Assembly (NCBI GenBank): GCA_026413225.1
Contig: CM048557.1
Coordinates: 23,972,871 to 24,036,870, forward strand
Reading direction: 5' to 3'
Origin: Otis tarda
Taxonomy: Eukaryota; Chordata; Aves; Otidiformes; Otididae
DNA: 64,000 bases
Under the pieces are notes generated by a model. That model saw only the letters and a list, made by a program, of their open reading frames with translations, made no database searches and had not been told where the DNA came from. The position numbers were made by a program, and so were the translations under genes. Of this stretch, positions 47,978 through 61,894 are shown piece after piece (positions within the stretch are counted from its first letter, which is position 1; every line of letters starts with the position of its first letter).

Positions 47978-50900
47978 TACTCTTTCCATCAGAGAATCCA
48001 TGCTGTGACTCTATAGGACTTCAAGACCCCGAAACGAATGTTGTGTTCACGTAAACACAGAAGCACCTTGAAAAGGTCATTTCTTACCATAGTTTTCACT
48101 AGGTTTTGGACTGTAACCATAAAAATCTGCAACAATTAAAGCCACAGCAAATGACAGTGTTGGGCTGCAAACCCTGTCCACAACTCTAGAAGGGCAAAAC
48201 ATTTCTCTTTCCATTCATAGGTCATGCACTGTCCATGTTCTAGTCCAGTAGTAATTAGCAATTAAAGTACAGGGCACCTAAATCTCTATCTGACTGTTTA
48301 TGTAATGTTTATGTTTCTCTTAATTTTTGCAGAACTAACATTTGGTAGATTGAAGTTTATTCCAAATAAATGCAAACCAAACAATTTCCTATCACCACTC
48401 AATGTGCTTTAGCCAATTAATAGGAATATTTAATCATAGAAGAAAATTACACTGTTTCATATTCCAAGGGAAGTCGAGGGGGGAAAATGCAAACCTGTAT
48501 GTACATCTTAATGCTTTCTCTAGATTTTACTAAATTTTGCAAGATTTTATGCTTTATCTCTGTGGTTGAACAGCATCTCTGTTTCTTGAAAAAAGTATTT
48601 ATCTAACCATACAGTGCAAATATCTGTGAAATGCTAAGCTGTCTTAGCTCCCTTCCGTGAAAATGAAGGATACTCAGCACCTCAGAGAATCAAGCCTCAA
48701 GCTAGTACAATTGATCAGCCATGTCTGCTTATATTTCAATGAAATTCTTTAGATAAAATAAAAATAAAATCTTTAAGAAAACTTTGAGTTGATGGTCTAT
48801 TTCATATATATTTATTAAGTTTTTCAAGTATCCAAAAATATCTGTACCTCACCTGCTCTTATTTGAAAAGATGACAATTAATTCATGATGTATTTATGAA
48901 AACAAGAACTACCTGGAAAAAGTGGGAAAGCCCAGCATCAAACTTAAGCCTTTTCATATTTAATAATGTATTAATCCAAGTGTCATATTTTCCAGTGTCA
49001 TTATAAAAAAAAAATTAACAAAAACATGTATAGGATCTAATTATGTAGACAAGAAGTCTTGGTAGCAATTTTTATAACCCATAGGCCAAGTCTAGGAAAG
49101 AAGAAAGTAGTATTTAAAATGAGCTCGAAGTAGTCTCAGAGTTATTGATTTTATTCCACTACAGCACATTTCCAGAACTGCTGTTCTCTGTAAGTCTTAT
49201 GGGTATAATTATTCTGTCCTTCAGGAATTCTACTGGTTAAGGCAAAAAATGACAAAACTGAATACATTTTGTCTTCTATTTTTTTTTTAGTACCATATTG
49301 CCCTTTAATACTGTGTAGGAAGGAATTTTTTTTCTGTCAGTTGTTACATACTTAAGAAAGAAGGAATGATTGAAAGTGGGTAGCTCTTGACAATTTTCAG
49401 GTAGGCTTATTCTTTCAAAAGCTGTGCATCCAATATTCTTACATAAACCTAGAATACTTTCTGTTGTCAGGGCATCCCCAAAAATAAAGACAACAATGAC
49501 TTCATTTTCTTCTGTCAATTTTCCTACTTACAAGAGAGGATAAAATTTTATTTACTAGCTAACACACCTACCGCACAAGATGTATGGGAGGATGAACTTG
49601 TTGACAAGCTGCATTCTGGAAGCTTAGTAAAGATCAAACGTCTATTTAAATGTGCAATGCATGTGGCTTTCTGTAAAATTGTATATGTGTCAGAACTCCT
49701 TAATTATGTTTTGGAAATAAATAGTTGCTCAGATTTGAAGGTCTCAATCTTAACTAGACACGGAAGTAGAGACTTGTATTTCAAAGCTGCTGAACACCTG
49801 TGAAAATCAGCCTACTTTGAGAGTGTGCAAGTCTGCTGCTCTGTGCAGTTCTAGCATACATTCACAGAGTGCACAATAGCAGTCAGGACATCGCTCATTA
49901 TACTGCAGATGGAGAAGAGTCTGCTGGAAATTATTACCTTATATGTAGGATACTCATCCAAAGAGTGGAAGAATGGGTTTAATTCTTTCCTTAGACTGAG
50001 CAGTATCCAGCTTATGTACTTTGTTTTGTTTGCAGATGCTCTAATCACAAAAGTTTATGCAAGATGCTCTCCTCCTGCTTTAGTTAATACAGTTTCCTGT
50101 GAAAGGTTGTAAGACTGATCAGGCTAGTGACAGAAAATACAAGACATCTTATGACTATCTTGCCTCTTAAAGACCTACACTTAAGTCCTAATTGCAATTT
50201 AAAAATGTTGCGGTGTTACTCAGTGTTTCCAATGGAACTTTAGTTTCCCTTGAGCTACACAGTGTATATGAGAAGTCATGGCCCATGCTCATATAGAAAC
50301 ATGAAGCATATGTACAGTGCAAATCATCAATTTTATGTATCAGAAGCTCTCTGTTTTAATGGTTTGTCCCTTGCTGTACCCCCTGGTGCTGCTTAAAGAA
50401 TTCTTTGCACTGTTTGATATGCTGTATGCCACATTTGTAAGTATTAAAGCACACAATACACTTCAGATCAAGGCAAAAACTTGGGCTCCTTTTTGTAGTC
50501 TGGGCTAGGATCTAAGCAAACTGAAGTCTTTATCTCCATGTGAAGCCATCTTTAAAAACCTTGTTTGGAATTTTATTAAGCTTGTGTGAATGAAATTGAA
50601 AAGAATTTTTGAAGCAATGTAGTGGAAGTGCAGCATCCATTCTCCTTAAACAAATGGTGAATATCTTCAACAACGTAGACTAGTCAAACATAAGTGACTA
50701 TGTAAAGTTAACTTTTACAGAACCAATTTCAGTATTTTTCTATGTATGTACCAAGAAGACTTCATGCACCTTGATATGCACATATGCATAAACACATACA
50801 TGTATGTATATTACAATACTTTAAAATCTCACAAAGATTATGTGAAGTACAACACCATTAGGCAGGAAACTAAAAGAGATATAGATTTGAATTGCACCCA

Positions 50901-53900
50901 ATGACTATTTCACCCATATACAAATATATTCCAGTTTCCAGATTGTAATGTTTCTTATCAGCATGCCATGATTTTATATTCTGATCCATTATAAAAATTG
51001 GCTCAGTCTGTACAATGTTTCCAATGCATTTTACTTTCACATTTGTAATTATATATGTAAGTATATCACTGTGATAGTAAGACTGTTCAAGCTGGCTGTG
51101 CCAGTGGAGATCATTTATGGCATACATCCCCACTATGCTAGTCTCCAATAATGGAAACATTTGACTCCGATTTGCTATTTATATTTTCTACCAGTAAGAC
51201 TCATTCCTCCGTCTTGGAAAATACATATATTTTAAATGTCCTCATTTGTTCAGAAGATCTACTAAGAAATATTGTTTATTATATTATCTTCCTATTATCC
51301 TTACTGGCCAATTTTCATTCCCCCTTAGCTTGCTCAAGAAAAATTAATCAATATTTCAAGCAGATTTTATCGAGAGACAACTATCCATTGGAAAGCTCTA
51401 GTTTGTAAATGCTGCAAGCACCTACACACTTGTATCTCCTGATTGGGAAACATCCCAGTGCTGCACCATAAGAGTATATAAAATGATTCTAGTAGCAGGT
51501 CTAATCAGTTTTAGTTTAATGATTCCGGAGACCTAGTTTTCTCCTGTATGGTCTATACTGCCATAAATCACAGGAATCAAATCCCCTTTCTCGTTTACTC
51601 CACTAGATTATAAAGTCAGTAAACTGGAGTAGCCTGAAATGAGAATTTGGCCTGGCTTTTTTAAGATGATTGAAAAGGGGGAAAAATCCAATTATTTTAG
51701 ACTTTAATGTAAGCTTTATGAATATATAGAGAACTTCAGAAGACATAACAATCTTATACAGCTCATACTCAATTCTGAAATATTACAGTTGTTCCAACTT
51801 TTGTTGGATGTGTATCTACTTGCATCTCAGATGTAAGGGCTCAGATAAATAAGTTTCTTGTTTGAATGCAGCATGAAAAACATAAACTGGTTTGCAGACA
51901 TATCCTTTCAAAATTAATAAGAGCATTATATTTAAAAAAAATATATTGGTTTAATATGTAAAGGCTTGAAACTTAGTATTTTACATTCATATTGACAGTA
52001 TTCCCTTAACAAGTAGTGATATGTCGCAAAACTCTTTCATTAAAAAGTACTTTAAAGTTCAGTATGCATGGAAAATTTGATCAAAAATTACATGTCACTG
52101 TAAAGGAATTAAGGTTTTGATCCAATATCCCGTGAAGCCAATGCAGTCTTTACACATATAATGTACTTGTGATGGCTATTTGAGTATAGAAGACTATAGG
52201 AAATTGTCCTTCTAAATTGGTTTAAATTTGCTAAAATTAAATAGAAAGTAGCTAGTGGAGATTATTGTGAAAAGGATTGTAATTAACATGATCTATCAAA
52301 CTCCAACTCTTGCAGCAGTTAAAGAAATTGGATAAACATATTTTATCTAAACTTAGTAACAACGTATGTGAGAGACAAAAGAACCATGTATGCAACATCA
52401 AGGAAATTATAGTTCAGAACAGGAAAATTGAACATTGAGAATTTGATGTCTGATTTCATTGTAAGAATTTTTTTTTTTTTTGCATATTTGTTCCAATATA
52501 AGCTTATGAACTGAATGTTTAGGATCTAAGGCCTCCTCTCAGGCTGGTAGGAAATATTAGCATGCAAATATAGTTAAACTGACTGCATATTTTAAGGTTT
52601 GCCTGTGTGTGTCCCTCCCTCTCTGTGCCTCTCCTTACCTTTTGCATGTTTAGGAGATATAAAAACATCCATGTAGGTGGCCCTATTTGCCTCTTTCCCT
52701 TACTGCTAAAATAGTTGAATACATCTTTCACACTTTAGCCAATTTTGTCCTAGATTTTCTACCTTCTTTAAATTGGACTCAACTAAAACTACCTGCATAA
52801 ATCTCCCCCACTCCCAAAGTGAGTAGGCTGGGTGTGGGCTAGAATCTGGTAGAGGATACAGCTGGAACAGCTGACCCCAAGGGACCAAAGGGATATCGCG
52901 TACCGTATGACATTGTGCTCAGCAGTAAAAGCTGGGGAGAAGAAGGAGAAAGGGAGGGACATTCATGATTATGGCATTTGTCTTCCCAAGCAGCCATTAG
53001 GCGTGCTGAGGCTCATAACAGTCGTTTTTCCAGTCTGGAATTGTGTCACCTATTGACAAAAACTTTTCTTCTGTTTCTGTATGAGCTACTCCCAAATGTG
53101 CCAGTCTCTTCTATAAAAAAAATGACCAGACTGCAATCATAATTTTTCCTCACAGATGTCTATTTGAACATAGCTAAAACAATTCTCTGACTTCTCCCTT
53201 CCATGAAACATGTCTTGTTACAGTCTTTCTTGATAACTGTGAATACTTGTGATATCCTCCCTCAGGTCCGTAAGAAGATTATCTTGAACTCTCTGCAGTG
53301 CTCTATGAATAAGCTATGCCAAAATGCTAAAAATTGTTTTTCTGTAAGAGTAAAAACATAATCATTTTTATTCATTGCAACATCCATCCAAGTTACTGCT
53401 ACACTTGAGCTACCATCACATCCTTTCTCCAGACAGATTCTGTCTCGACCTGGTTGTATCTATGCTGATGCAATGACCATTTCCCAAGAAAATTTAGTGG
53501 CCACTGTTTAAACACCTGCAGTCTAATCTACCCAAACTCAAAACACATAATTAGACAGGTTATCAGAACTATAAGAGATGTGCATTTAGACCTTCATTCA
53601 GCAAAGTACATGTAGCCAGAAAAGTATTTAAGCATATGCTTAAACAGACGGCAAGATAGCATTTAATGAGCTACTGAAGCATAAACAAGGCCTAATGAGA
53701 GAATATTTTAATGACATTTCTTCAGCTACCTTTAATGCACACTTTCATAAATAGTGAATCAGACAGCTATTGTCAGTTATTGTGATTTTCTGGAAAGACT
53801 GTAAGATTTAAAAAATGCCTTGCATCTTCTTCACGATTCAGTGTGATATGGGAGGACCAAGGTGCACTCTATACCCATTATGTGTTATGTGCAGTGAGAT

Positions 53901-56094
53901 AGGTCAAGCAGCATATTCACCATGATGAATACATGAGAGTGCGGCAGATAACTGACAAGGAAACTGGTTTATGTAAGATTACTAAAGCTGGTTGAACACT
54001 GCAAAACAGTGTCTGTGTTTATTTATTTAATACTGAATTGCTATCTGGTTCAATCACATTCCTTCTTATTAAGTCCTATTCATGCACATTTGTGGAGAGA
54101 AGCTTTAATTTTCACAAATCCTGATGAAAGGTTGTCCGGTGTATCAGATCTTATATTCATAGGTGACCAACAGCATCTGTGTAAGAAAAATTCTTCTCTT
54201 TATTAAAAATACTCATATATCTGTATAGATAGCAACCATACTATAACAATCTAGGAGAAGATGTAAGAAAGAGCCCACAGTCTTTAATGTTTAAATAGCA
54301 TTTCTAGAGAGGAACATATGTCACACGTCTATGCTCCAGGTAACAGATGATCTGAATATCCACCTACTTACAGTTTGATGATGCTTCCAGACATGTTGAA
54401 CTGTGAAACAGCTTGCTATGGAAATAACTTATACTTTATATTTGTCCTCCTTTTGTACAAGTGTAAATTGCTACATCAGCTGAAACTAGTGAATCAGTGT
54501 GTCCTCAAACAAGAGCAAAAAAAAGTGCTCAATTCATGCTGAATATTCACTATGAATATTTAGTTAGCTCCTATCTGAAAGATATTAGTTAACCCCTTTT
54601 CAGTATCCATCATTTGGTCTTGTCTATTGCAAACCATTATGGAGACACAAATCTAACAGTAATGGAAAAAGTAAGTTCATATATAGTATGACCCATGTAG
54701 TCTACACTAGATATCTTTCCTGACTACAGTGAATTTCCATTGTTGTTTAGTACGATTCATACCTAGTAACACAGAAGATACTCAGCACTTTTCTGAATCA
54801 ATGGAATAGATAAGGGAAAGAAATAGATTACCTGTAAGAGTCCTACTTAATTTGATTTTCTCACATTATCTTTGCTTTGCTTTAGATATCTAAATGACTT
54901 GAAAAATCATTTAGAATTAGCAGGAATTGCATCTGTGCCTTGAGAGAAGAATAGGCCCCTACTGTTTATAACTGACTTATTAACAATATACACAATAATG
55001 TGGGCAGACCTTTAATTGCATTAGGTTCTAATTAGACTCTGCGTCACCATTGCTCACAGCGTTTACATTTTTTTCTTCGGATGACAATTTTATGGTGTGC
55101 TTAGGTGTGCATTATACACTTGTGGAAGGACATTTCAGGCTCAGAAGGGCATTCTCTCCTGTCACATCTGTATTGTTCAAACTAGAATATAGAGGACTTT
55201 CACTTCCTATTTCTCACCTGCTCTGTCCTGTCAGGGTATTCACACCGATAATCAATACCACACAGGTCGGCCCTCAGGATCTCCATGTAATGCATGGAGT
55301 GACTTAATTGGAGGAAAAAAACCCAAACCAAAGCAAACCAAACACCAAACTCATGGTCTTATCTTTTTACTGGAGCTAGAAATCTAAGCTATGCCTACAG
55401 AAAGACAGTGATACTGCTGCTTCCTAAATACTCCAGCAGATCAGAATATTAGTAGACTGAGATATAAGCCTTTATGCTTACTGAGATGTATCACTTCTAT
55501 TGAAACTGCTCCACTTTCTGAAAAATATTCCAATATTAATTGAGCCAAGGAGAATGTGGAAATTACTCTAGCCAGTGAAGCAGCATACTTTGGTGGAAGA
55601 CTGTCATTCTGCTCCCTGCATCAGTGAATATTTAGGTATAACATAATCGCTGTGGTTCACCATTGTTTTTTTTTTTCACAGCTGAACTTTTATTACAATT
55701 AAACAACTTACTTTCTCTCATTTACAACCCAAATGGACCAGGACCATCCCAGGACTTTTCCCATTTATTCCTTGAAGGTGTAAAACTCATCAGGATTGCT
55801 TGCACTGCTCAGCAACTTTCCAGAATAAGGAAGAATAAGCTATTTCTAAGAGAAACCCAAATTTTATTAGTTATATTTACAGAATAATTTTCTAGATGTT
55901 AGGAAGACTACAATCCTAGACTAAACACCTATTGCAGGACATTCAAAGATTCATTCTGAGTCACAAATCAGATATTTATAGATAAGATACGTCAGTTTTT
56001 AAATTGTGTTAGCTAACACAAGTCACATGCAGCTGCCATTAATCTCACATTCTGAATTAGTAAATACATAGAGAGACAAAAAGTCCACATACAC
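47978..56094. other. AT-rich intergenic sequence, no gene seen
   Basis: Eight kilobases without a recognisable gene or repeat family. A slightly GC-richer patch with a few CpG sites lies at about 52790-52920, and its minus strand has a short open frame (52888-52706) with acceptor- and donor-like borders, too weak to call. A strong acceptor-like T run ends CACAG at 55680 without a clear exon after it. Frames are short elsewhere. Confidence 0.5.
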
Positions 56095-56192
56095 TTGGTC
56101 TAGCGGAGGTTGTCCCTGCCCATGGCAAGGGAGTTGGAAGTAGATGATCTTTAAGGTGCCTTCCAACTCAAACCATTCTATGATTCTGTGAT
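56095..56192 (+). mobile_element. CR1 3' end fragment
   Basis: The last 98 bases of a plus-strand CR1. TTGGTCTAGCGGAGG, TCCCTGCCCATGGCA, TAGATGATCTTTAAGG, CCTTCCAACTC and the tandem ATTCTATGATTCTGTGAT octamers are all recognisable. It carries no coding sequence. The sharp 5' end reflects truncation at insertion. Confidence 0.92.
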
Positions 56193-56345
56193 AAGTACTT
56201 TGGTCTCAGTGACAGGTTTTGTTTCGCTAAGGCAAGAAGTATGTAAGATTGTGTTTTGTATCTGTTTTAATCTCCTATCATATATATTAATTTTGGGTTT
56301 AGATATTTTCCTTGTCTCTTTTATTATATTTTTCTTTCTCAAAGC

Positions 56346-56377
56346 TTTTATTTATTTATTTATTTATTTTTATTTAT
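56346..56377. repeat. (TTTA)n microsatellite
   Basis: About seven TTTA units with one extra T. A simple repeat. Confidence 0.9.
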
Positions 56378-59300
56378 AAAATTAAATACTCATGTTTGTC
56401 ATTTCACATAGCCATCAACAAACACCTGAAAGAAGCAGAAACTTTTGTGCATCTTGTGTAGACATATGTCATAAAAGAGAAAAAGTGTACTGTCCTGGTA
56501 ATTTAGCTCCTTCAAAATGTACTGTTTGTCCCATGTGAAGAAACTCATGATTGTATGACTTCCTGTGAGAGCTTTTGGAGACTGAAGCAGCAATGATGCA
56601 GCCTGCTACATCCTGGGTTCCAGACCCAAGAGGATTATGGTTGGCTGAGATGAAGTTTGAAGATGTTCTTCTCTGCGAAATATCAAAAAGTGAATTATTG
56701 TTGGTTGAGAGAAACCTGGAGATGCTCTCTACGAAAGACTTATCCAATGTGACTTGACAAATATCTAAAGGTTTCAAATGCTAATAGTCTAAAAACATTG
56801 AAATGCATTATTACTGAAGCATGAAATCTCAGTTGTTTGGGTCATTGATTTTTTTTTGGTGTCACGTAAGTCATTCAAGAGTCGTGATTTTACAGGAACA
56901 AAAATTTGTTGACAGGAATATAAAATAATATTTTTGATGAGGAAATATAAAGTAGCTCTGATAGGAAGATGCATTTAATTCAACAGTGTGTATGACTGAT
57001 GTTATTACTTAGCAGATGCACAGTTCCTGAAACATAAAGAAATAAACAAACAAAAAGAGTTAAACTGCTTCTCTGTTTCTGAAGAATGAATATGATGTAA
57101 AATAATATTAAAGTACGCAGCTTTTAAGATCTTTAATTGCTTTGAGTGTTGTAAGCAATAAATACAAAATACCTAAAAAGATCGTATACAATGTCTAGTC
57201 CACTTGCATCAGTCATTCCCACAAGATATCATTAAGGCCAAAATTCAGGCTTTAAGAAAAAGATTAAAGGTTTATATAGTTCATAATAAAAATTTTAGAA
57301 GAAGATGGGGAGATAGAGAGAGTGAAACATCAATTTTCAAGGGAACATATAGAAGTTAAGTGTTTATTTCCCACTAAAATCCCAAATCCAGGTTTATATA
57401 CTTTTTATATAGATAGACATTTAAACTATGAAAAACCTTACAAAAAATAGAAATTAAACACCCTGAAATCAAATTACATTTTGGCATGGTGTACAATGTA
57501 TGAGTAATCTATAGCATAAGGCCACTTCGAGCATGTCTGAAAAAAAAATGAAGCTGAATCGGAGTTGCCACCTCTGATATATCAAGAGAAGCAACTAGGG
57601 AGAAATATTTTCTGTTATTTCTTATTTTATTTCTTATCAGTTCTATTCACAATTAATAATTTCAGTTGATCTAGAGGGCAGTTTCATCTGTTTGTACATT
57701 TCCAGACAAGATACACAAGGATTCATAGCTAACAATGATGTGATGAGAATTTTTGAGATGTTGCCTAAGATCACAAAAAGAAGGCAATTTCATGCTAATT
57801 TTCATGTTGCTCAATGTGTGTATGGTTTTTAGGTCTGTTTATCAGGATTTATGATCTCCATTCTGCATTTGTAGCCATTGTGAATATATGAAAATTCACC
57901 CATTGACCCAGTTAGAGGGTTAGAGCCTATATGAGGATCATCAATGACATTATCAAGAGGTCTGAAGAAGAGGTGTTCAGTCCTAGTGACCTGGAAATGG
58001 GCGTTTATCCAGTAACACAGTTAAGGGCACAATAATTTTTAAGTATAGTAAGTAAGTACATTCCTCTGCAGTTAATGTAACTATGTATATGACATAAATA
58101 AGACACATGCTTAAATTTTTTGCTGGATCATAAAGTTCAGCTGAAAAATGATCAGTTTCAATATCTTACACTGACCCTATGGCACCGCTATTTCTGTTGC
58201 TTCATGGTAATTAAAAATGTTATGAGCTGTCATAAAAAACACATTCTCTGTAGGCAAGTCTTTTAGGTCTGCCCTCAGTATAAGTATTGTATTTGCATAT
58301 ACCCATTGCAATTTGAGAGAGAAAATTATATTCTTATGACCCCAAAAAAGGCAACTTAAAAGGATGTAAAAGTTTAGTCAAGATCACCTCTAGTTATAGA
58401 GACTATCCTTTTCAACACTTTCAAATGAATTGGAACTGTATTTTAAATCATCTTGTCATCCCTGTGGTATTAATGCAGGTTTAGCTAGCCAGGGTGCTTT
58501 TCTTATTAATGCTTTCAGATTTCCCTTTGATTTGAGGAACAACACAAATATTTCCTTATTATTCACTGTTCTTTCCATTCCTTAGATGTTGGAAAGTTTA
58601 TTCCTGTCTTAAGTATCTATGAAGAGAGATTTTCTTCAACATCAGAAATGAAGCAGCCTAGAAGTACAAGCAAGCTTTGACAAACAAAGGAAATTTTCCT
58701 TTTTACTACCTATTTGATAAGCATTTCCTGCAACTTCTGTGTATTTAACTTTTTTTGTCCTACTGTGTGAACATTATTCCCCCAGTTAAAAATAACATCA
58801 TGTTCACTTGGCTCACTGCTTCTCCTGTGTTATGTGTGGCTTGTACTATCATTCAAAGATAAAAATGAACAAGCCCTGTTGCCAGCTCAGGAAAGTGTGC
58901 TCACTGCTCTTGAGCAAAGACTGAGAGTACTGTCTTGAAATTATAGAACACTTGAGCCTGAGGAAGAAAACAGCAGAACACTGAAGCCTTAGTTTTATGC
59001 GTGTGAGAAGTCTAAATTACTTGTGAGGTTTTGGTGGACTGGGTAACTGTTCCCAGTTTCACTGCTTTCACGGTCAGAAGGCCTAGATCTTGATATATCA
59101 CATACCACGAAGCCAACGAGGCTTACCCAATAACTCCTGCACGAGGCATGAAATATCAGACCTTGAGTGAAGAATACAAGTTTAAGTCCTTTTACTGTAA
59201 CAGTTAGAAAATATAGACCTCACTACTAGTCTAAACTTACGTAATTTAGACTTCACCCTCTAGAGATGCCATTTCTTGGTATGTTAGAAAGCCATGAATT

Positions 59301-60101
59301 ATTAGACAGTTCCTTCTGATCACTCTGACTTTTATTTCAGAAAAATAGAAAAAAAAAGCTTCTTAACCCTTTACAGAATTCAAAACTGCTCATCACGTGC
59401 ACACCAAAACTGATGCTGCATTTTAGTCACAGATACAGCAGTTCATGATGGAATCACAGAAGTAGACCTCCATACAAATAAGCATTTTAGCACATTCCTG
59501 AGAGATTTTTAAAGAAGTATTGAACCAATAAATGAGGGCTATAATGTCTCAAGATGTGTTTTTCTCTATCATGATAAATTGTACTGTGGTCTGGCAAGAT
59601 TTATGAGAACCGAATCTGCAAGTCATTCAAATGTAAGTACAAAGTCACAGGCATACTTGTAGAGTGTTAAATTTGGCTTACAGAAATGACCATGGAATTA
59701 AAGAGAGGTTTGCAAAGTGAATTCATTGTTTAAGTGAAAATGAATGTTCTCAAATACATTTCTGCTGTATTTGTCATTACTGCCAAATTTTGATTCTGCA
59801 GTAGATTGCATTTTGATGCAGTAGTATCCTGTTCAACTCAAATCTTAGTTATGTACTTTTGCTTCTTTGCTTTTTTTACAAAGAAGTATTTGACTATGTC
59901 ATATAAGCTGAAGAAAGAAATGCTTTGTTCTATTTTAAATATTGGAGAAGAAAGTGACACTGTTGCAGATGTCCCACATGGATTTGTGTTGTGGTTTTTT
60001 TTTTTTTGGTCCCCATTTCTACCTTTTAGTCAACAATGCTTCATTTTGAGAAAGCTTGTCTCCCATTTACATGTGTCATTGCAGTGGAATGAGCCATCGA
60101 A

Positions 60102-60172
60102 ACAACATATTTCAGGCTTGCTTTTGGGATTTACATCAAACCAACATATATCAGGCTCACTTTTGGGATTTA
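60102..60172. repeat. Two 32-bp near-repeats, 39-bp period
   Basis: The segment at 60102-60133 recurs at 60141-60172 with 28 of 32 bases matching; both contain TCAGGCT and CTTTTGGGATTTA. An old tandem duplication. Confidence 0.85.
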
Positions 60173-60461
60173 TTTCTATTTATCAAAGTATCTTGTTGTT
60201 TTAATATACAGTTTAATGTTTTAAGCATCAGTCAGTTTCTGTATTTATTAATAATGAAATAGATAGCTCAAAAATGCTAACAGGGCAAAATTTAATTTTC
60301 CAACAAGCTGAAAATTTGGGGGAAGTTGTGGAATTTCTTTTTGTGGTGAAGAGTAGGAGGAGAGCTTGGAGGGGTGAGCAAAGTGTGAGGTAAGAGGGAG
60401 AGGCCATGGGAAAAGCATATGGGAAGGGCTTTTCTCTCTTTTTGTATCATTCTTTTCTTAC

Positions 60462-60552
60462 CTTTCGTGGTTTTGGTTTCTTCTTGGCCAAGTAAGCCAT
60501 CTCCTCTTTTTTTCTGGCAGCCCTTTCTCTCCTTGTACAACTCTGAACAGCA
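60462..60552 (-). other. Candidate exon B with a start codon
   Basis: On the minus strand TTTCCTTCCTGCCCTCTGTCAG, a very good acceptor, precedes a 91-bp segment that ends CGAAAG|GTAAGAA, a near-consensus donor. It contains GAGATGG at 60500, a good initiation context, that opens a 13-codon basic stretch MAYLAKKKPKPRK ending exactly at the donor. Alternatively, joining it to the segment at 60686-60773 keeps another frame open through both. I recognise no protein, and a non-coding RNA is equally possible. The two strong splice borders around a short GC-richer segment are the evidence; no transcript is known. Confidence 0.33.
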
Positions 60553-60685
60553 CTGACAGAGGGCAGGAAGGAAAAGAGTCAAAGTTGCTCTGGCTGAGGG
60601 GAAGAGACAGGATGGGGCCATAGAAGAAAGAGGTGGTGCCCAGCTGCCAACTCCAAGACACTCACTCTGGAGCACAGCTCCTTAC

Positions 60686-60773
60686 CTTTGCTGGGGCAGG
60701 AAGAAGTGGGGACAGCAACTGCAGCTGATATCAGGGGTGGCTCCACCTTTCCTCCCAACTTCTGCATCCTCTC
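60686..60773 (-). other. Candidate exon A upstream of exon B
   Basis: On the minus strand the segment follows CTCTTTCCTCAG (acceptor-like), is 88 bp long, and ends CAGCAAAG|GTAAGG, a near-consensus donor. It lies 133 bases upstream of candidate exon B in transcription order. One frame is open from an ATG at 60767 through this segment and, after splicing, through all of exon B, about 59 codons without a stop. That openness alone is weak evidence. It could also be a first exon with its promoter further right, because the 5' border is less certain than the donor. Confidence 0.3.
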
Positions 60774-61894
60774 CTGAGGAAAGAGTGGCACATCCACACG
60801 TTTGGACGTAGCCAGGGGACTTAGCATCCACATTGCTATTCTACTTCCTTACCTCACCTCACAGTTAAACACACCAGTAAGAAGTGACATTTCTTCCACA
60901 TGTTCATGCTCTGCAAGGGATGAAGGAACTTCTGTGTCTATTTCAAATAATAGAGGATTATTCTTTGTATTTGAATTGTACTGTTGGCTTTCCAGTGCAT
61001 ATACTATATGGATTTTTATTTATCCCTAAGTAAAATCTGTTGCTGTTGCTGTTGGAGGAGGAACACCGGGCTAGATAGAACTTCAGCCTCATTCATTAGA
61101 GAATTTATCATGTTGTTATTTTCTTTTATCTAGAAATTTAAAAAATTACACTTGTCATGGTTAATATGGTAATCAGAGGGAAATGCATACCTTTCAAACA
61201 CACTTATATTACTTAAACAAGCTTCATGCTCAAAGATAGGGAGCAAACCACAATAAAAGAGAGTAAAATTAGAAATCACAAAAAATTATTTATACAAATG
61301 CCAATATATTCCCACTCCCACATTTTAATATATAATCTATGTTCCTGTGACTTTTTGTAGTTACCTCTGGTCTCTGATGCAGGAATATAATGACTGAGAA
61401 AACAGGTTAAGTAAGAAGGAAGTCAACAGCAAATGCTAAACTAGAATTAACACACTTCAAGACATCAGTCCCTAGAAGATCCTTTCCTAACCAGCAGTGC
61501 CATAATATGTAAGTTTTACCAAATCTTCTTCAGCTTTCATTATTATTCTTAGCTGTGAACACAAGAACTGGATAAAGTGTTCCAATAGCAGTCATGGCAG
61601 CAATACAAACAAATACAACCTTCTTGTATTTACTTTATCTAAACATACTGATATTGCATTAGTGCTTCTGAGTACTGTTTTGGAGGAAGACCCGGGAATC
61701 TCAGTTTAGAGTCTCCTGCCTGGAAAACACTGCTCACATTCCTGTTCTTTATGAATTCCTTTCTATTTGGTAATAACAAAATTTTTCTTTTAGTTATGCC
61801 AGCTGACCAAGGATCAAGATAGTTTTTTATCATGGACCTGTCTTTTTTACTATTACTTCACAAACTTCACTTTCAAACTTTATCAGCTATGATT

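Larger units (their letters stand above)
56193..61894. other. AT-rich intergenic sequence with exon-like islands
   Basis: A (TTTA)n repeat (56346-56377), a 39-bp-period duplication (60102-60172) and two exon-like segments on the minus strand (60462-60773) are listed separately. The surroundings of the latter (about 60290-60850) are GC-richer than the rest. Nothing else is recognised. Confidence 0.5.

Noticed and set aside
55681..55887. Frame after a long T run ending CACAG
   Set aside because: The acceptor-like run is strong, but no donor or poly(A) signal delimits an exon and the composition does not change.
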